Origin: Hyaloscypha bicolor E | Lineage: Eukaryota > Ascomycota > Leotiomycetes > Helotiales > Hyaloscyphaceae | Direction of reading: 5' to 3' | Assembly (NCBI RefSeq): GCF_002865645.1 | Contig: NW_020194685.1 | Coordinates: 1,068,807 to 1,132,806, forward strand | DNA: 64,000 nt | Shown: piece by piece, positions 60,055 through 64,000 of the stretch | Layout of the letters: each line of letters begins with the position of its first letter | Numbering within the stretch: the first letter of the stretch is position 1 | The notes under the pieces: generated by a model | Told to the model about the DNA's origin: nothing | The model's database searches: none | The model's input: only the letters and a program-made list of their open reading frames with translations | Translations under genes and position numbers: made by a program

Positions 60055-60846
60055 GAAGTAGTACCTTCCCTGCCCATCTGCACCCCTGCCCTCGCCTCCC
60101 ACGCCTACGCCAAAACTTAAAGCGGCGCCTGCAATATTCGTCCAACCTTTTCTCCTCTGTCCTTCAACTTTTTCTTGCTGGAAGACTTCTTCTTCCTTCA
60201 ACGAACCTTTCGCATGCCCGCCACGGCCGTCTCGCCGAGTTAGCAGCCAATTGTCCCTCCGCACACGATTGCAAAGAATCGGGCATCAAGTCCTAGTCAC
60301 GGCCGTTGCGTTCGAGGTGTTTGTTCGAACGACCGAGTGGATCAACGCCTTCTCGCAGAGAAAGTCCCCACCTACCGCGTTTATTCCAGCCGCCCACCTT
60401 TGCACCACTGGGACGGATAAAGCCCTCGTGGGATCCACTTTCTTCTACCTCCATCAACAACTCTGTTCAGCCTCAACTCCACCGCGAACCCTCTCTTCCA
60501 CCACAAAGAAACAGCAGGCGCGACCGTCGTCGACTGGTATCGGACATCGGCTCGATAGTACCGAGGGGTCGATCCGGTCTGCGGCCGAGCCTCGATACTA
60601 CCACACCAGCCCAGATACTCCCTTGAGGACTGCTGGTGTTTGTGATTTGAACCTTTGCAATTATTGACAAACAAAACAAAAAAAAACAAAACAAAAACAC
60701 AAAGAAGAGTTTGAGTGGGCTGCGGCAGGGGAACTGAGTGGAGTTGAAGTTTGGGCCGCACCTGTTTTTGGTCAGATCCGTGACGCAAGCCCAGATCGGA
60801 TGCTTTCCTCAGACACAACTTCCACCACCTTTCGACCTTCCCTATT
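60055..60846. promoter_or_regulatory. upstream and leader region of the C2H2 factor gene
   Basis: It is a pyrimidine-rich stretch with long CT tracts at 60060-60240 and an A-rich run at 60660-60705. An open frame at 60251-60667 is probably a shadow or an upstream ORF. No separate gene is supported. Confidence 0.45.
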
Positions 60847-63800
60847 ATGGACCCTTCTCAATACCATCAAAACGGTTTGAGCAACAACAATTCTCCGTAC
60901 TCATTGCCAGGCGTCTCGCCTCATCAACTTCAGCAAGGCTCGAGCCACCCACAACATACGTTACCCCCCCTCCAGGGCTCTCAGCATGCCATGATGTATA
61001 ATGGAAGCGCCCCTCACACACCAAGGACACCTGCTACACCAAATACTCCCGGATCTGCCAATAACATGGGCAATTTTCCGCAGCAGCTCGGAGGACAACG
61101 CAACTATCCGATGATGGCTGGCAACAGCTACCCGCAACAAAACCAAGGCTACCCAACCTCACGCCCAATGACGTCTCAAGCACCAACAGCCATGTCCTAC
61201 CCTCAACCCATTGCTCCAGCTCCAGCTTCCCGGATGATTCAACCTTTGAGACCAATGCCACCAAATGGATTGCAGCATATGCAGGGAGGGATGCAGCAAT
61301 ATGGCCAAAATAACATGCTTTCGCAAATGCCAGATATGGAACCACCAACCCATGTTGTGGGCTCTCAGGGCCGCAGAGGTATCTTGCCGAGTGCTCCAGG
61401 ACGTCCGGCAGTGTCGCAGACAGGAACTGGGACTGGCAAGAATGCTTTGATACCTGCCAAAGATGCCGATGGAAAATTTCCTTGTCCTCACTGCACCAAG
61501 ACTTATTTACATGCAAAGCATTTGAAGCGCCACCTTCTTCGACGTAAGCTTGAATGTTTTCCCTCTGTTGAGCAGATCTAACCTCGAACAGACACTGGAG
61601 ATCGACCGTACATGTGTGTACTTTGCCGTGACACTTTCTCCAGGAGCGACATCTTGAAGCGCCATTTCCAAAAATGCTCCATTCGTCGTGGCAACCCAAC
61701 TGGTGCTAGCCATCTGTCTCACGCTCAAGCTCATTTGAAGAAATCGCACCCTGGTCCTCACAAAAGCTCCAACTCCATGTCAAATGAGAACGATCTCATG
61801 GGTGTGAACGGAATGTCAAATGTTTTTGGAGTTGTTCCCAATGGAGAGCTTCCAGATGCTGCTTCTGGCTTGACCGACCAACAAGCTCAGGACGCACTCT
61901 CTCGATCTAACAGCTTGAAACGCCTCAGCGCAGGAGATGGAAGAGATGGGAGAGGCATGGCTGGGCTTGGCTCAGGAACCTCGAACCGTGCTAGTTTTGA
62001 TCAGAGCTATGGTGGAGCATTAGGAGGGAGTCCCATGCCCGGCACTGGTATGAATCCTTCACTCGCGTTCAATCTACCCCACGGACAGAATGGTCACTCA
62101 TATGGTCAGGGTCAGGGCTATGAATACGTCTCTCACGGCAACAGCTCGAGTGTCCAGTCACACTCCGCCTCTGGACAGGACTCTTGGTCTCAAATGTTTC
62201 AACCCAGCGGTCCAGATGGCTTCATGAGCGCATATAATCCAAGCATCACCAATTCTCACGTATCCATCAAAACCGAGCCCTCCATCACCAACTCCGCCCA
62301 CGTCATCTTCTCTGGCATTTATCCTGGCATCGCTACCTCGTCAAGCATTCCTTCCTGGAACCTTCAGAATGACCCACTGGAAGAAATCTCCAGCAGACTT
62401 ATTTACTTCTGCTTTCCAAGCGAGCAAATTATTGGTCGCAGCAACGACATTCGAACCTATTTGTCGGCAGACAACATCAAGCACTTTTTAGAACACTTCA
62501 CCAGTTTTCAAGGTCACTTCCCCATTCTCCATATACCTACCTTTAGGATTGCCGAAGCTTTCGACGGTCTGCTTCTCGCTATGATTTGCATTGGTGCAGT
62601 GTATTCTTCGCGCATGGCATCAACACAAGTACGCGAGATGATGGAACTCGCCAAGTCTGTCATAGAGCGCAATTCGCCAATTTATTCCATAGTATCACGA
62701 GAGCAAACCAGGGACAGTGGCTTTGGTGACGAAACCATTGGTTCAAGTACGATTGGCTCAAGCAAGTCAGACCTAGAGCAGATAACCGCTATATTCATGA
62801 TGCAAGTATTGTTTACGTGGCATGGTACTCCCCTTCAACGTGAGAAGGCGCGCCGCGAATTTCCTTTGGTTGCTGAGATTGCGAGAAGGGCTGGCCTGAC
62901 GAAACCGATGACAAGTTCGCCATTCAGCGTCTTGCACCAGCCGAATGCTACGGTCGAGAACTTCAACGCCGCAAGCTTTGATTGGAATGCTTGGGTTGAG
63001 CAAGAGAAGCGTTCGAGACTTATGCTTTCTATATTTCTTGAGGACATTGCATTATCATTGTACTTCAACATGACGCCACAATTTGAAAAGGACGAAATTC
63101 GACTTCCACTACCTGCGGATGATGCTGCTTGGGATGCCGCAACCTCTGCTGAATGTGCTGAGGCGCTTGGTCTCCATGGTCCGGTCGTAGCTCGCTCGAG
63201 GAACCCTGAAGGCAGTCGCCGCCCGAAGCAACCCGAAATGCACTCTGCTTTGAATGCCTTGATGCACAATGTTTGGGACCTTCAACCGGGAACAACCAAT
63301 CTTTATTCGAAGTTTATCTTGGTACATGCGTTGCATATTGAGCTGTGGACAGCTCTACGCCAGATGAGTCTCCAGGAATCTGATCAGCTTAATCCCCAGA
63401 ACCTGTCATTCCCTTCTAGTGGTACAAGCACCCCGATCAACCAACACGACTGGGTACAACGCGTAGACCCTACCAGCAGCGGTCTCCATAGTGCAAGCAC
63501 CAGTGGGAGAGCGACACCTGTCATTGAAGCATCCAGCCAATCATCGCTTTTGAGAAGTATCAACAGTGCATTTGATAAGTGGAAGAAAGCTTGGGATGAG
63601 GATATGGCAGCTCAGTATCCGCCATCATCCATGCGCTATCATCGTTTCGGCTTCTGTCGGGATGCTGTGCATTTCTATTGGCTTGCAAAATACCTTATGA
63701 AGAACAATCACTCGATGGACTGGAAAATCGCTCCAGACCAGCGGTTTGCACAGGTCATTAATCTCTTGAAGTCGGTCAAATCCTGGGTTGTTTCAGATAG

Positions 63801-63957
63801 CGCGAAGCGGGGCGAGGAGCTCGGCAGTGTCAGTGACATTGGCAGTGACTACGGTGCGACGGACTTGACTTTAGACATGGCGCAGCTTTTCAGACCGATC
63901 AACAAGCAAATCGATTCTCCGGTTCCGGGCGTTCATACAAGCATCGGGGCGGCTTAG
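60847..63957 (+). CDS. C2H2 zinc-finger transcription factor with fungal-specific regulatory domain
   Basis: Exons 60847-61543 and 61592-63957 join across a 48-bp intron (LLRH-TGDRPYMC) to 1020 residues. Residues 1-200 are rich in Gln, Pro and Asn, as in activation regions. Finger 1 is FPCPHCTKTYLHAKHLKRHL with C213, C216, H229 and H233. Finger 2 is YMCVLCRDTFSRSDILKRHF with C241, C244, H257 and a terminal C261 (C2HC). The intron falls inside the last His codon of finger 1. From about residue 510 to 760 lies a Fungal_trans-like regulatory domain (FLEHFTSFQGHFPILHIPTF, LLLAMICIGAVYSSRM, EKARREFPLVAEIARRAG). The combination of two C2H2 fingers with this domain occurs in a known group of filamentous fungal regulators. 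Its target pathway cannot be told. The stop is at 63955-63957. Confidence 0.9.
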
Positions 63958-64000
63958 ACTTGATTTGGGTGGCACTTTTTTTTTTTTAGAGGACTTTTGC

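Noticed and set aside
1..64000. tRNA or rRNA genes
   Set aside because: I looked for T-arm (GGTTCGAATCC-type) and rRNA-like sequence and saw none I could support; a covariance-model scan would be needed to exclude them.

Overview
The window is nuclear DNA of a filamentous ascomycete (Pezizomycotina; a leotiomycete such as a member of Helotiales is my guess, not proven by the sequence). The evidence is short introns of about 50 bp with GT..(CTRAC)..AG signals, typical fungal gene families, and a long AT-rich block with the signature of repeat-induced point mutation (RIP): CA and TG dinucleotides are almost missing and all long frames are destroyed.

Region 1-13500 is the RIP-ruined block. It holds a Ty1/copia fossil on the + strand (about 300-4210) and a Ty3/gypsy fossil on the - strand (roughly 6400-12300), both still recognisable from decayed protein motifs. 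Normal composition returns near 13500, and the first intact gene (LEU1, leucine biosynthesis) lies only about 1.3 kb further on.

Region 14.8-32.9 kb is gene-dense housekeeping DNA: LEU1 with a near-consensus Leu3-type site upstream, a large disordered membrane-anchored protein of unknown function, NUR1 (nuclear rim), VMA7 (V-ATPase subunit F), NPC2 (sterol/lipid transfer), an EBP-type sterol isomerase family protein, SET3 (PHD-SET chromatin protein) and ALG7 (first step of N-glycan assembly). Exons were rebuilt by hand; reading phases close in all of them. Three show unusual splicing: a GC-AG intron in ALG7, a 7-nt micro-exon in the EBP-like gene and a GAG acceptor in NPC2.

Region 33-42.3 kb is more dynamic: a 758-bp insertion bounded by a 17-bp direct repeat, a GNAT acetyltransferase with a problematic exon junction, a multiply broken AA8-AA12 gene (haem b cytochrome plus PQQ sugar dehydrogenase), a DHA1 MFS transporter, and a 714-bp MITE with 108-bp inverted ends in that transporter's upstream region.

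Region 43-54.5 kb holds a large HEXXH-containing protein with SAP-like motifs that I cannot assign to a named family, a second MFS transporter, a 3.3-kb gene-free stretch with degenerate repeats, GDI1 (Rab GDP-dissociation inhibitor, eight exons) and MRPL4 (mitochondrial ribosomal protein uL29m). Region 54.5-60.8 kb is gene-poor: a broken GPI-anchored protein gene, microsatellites, an octamer array of about 23 copies and a 193-bp inverted-repeat element. The window closes with a complete two-exon gene for a C2H2 zinc-finger transcription factor with a fungal-specific regulatory domain.

The genes do not form an obvious single pathway or biosynthetic cluster. The most unusual contents are the decayed AA8-AA12 oxidoreductase, the HEXXH/SAP-like protein and the small inverted-repeat elements.
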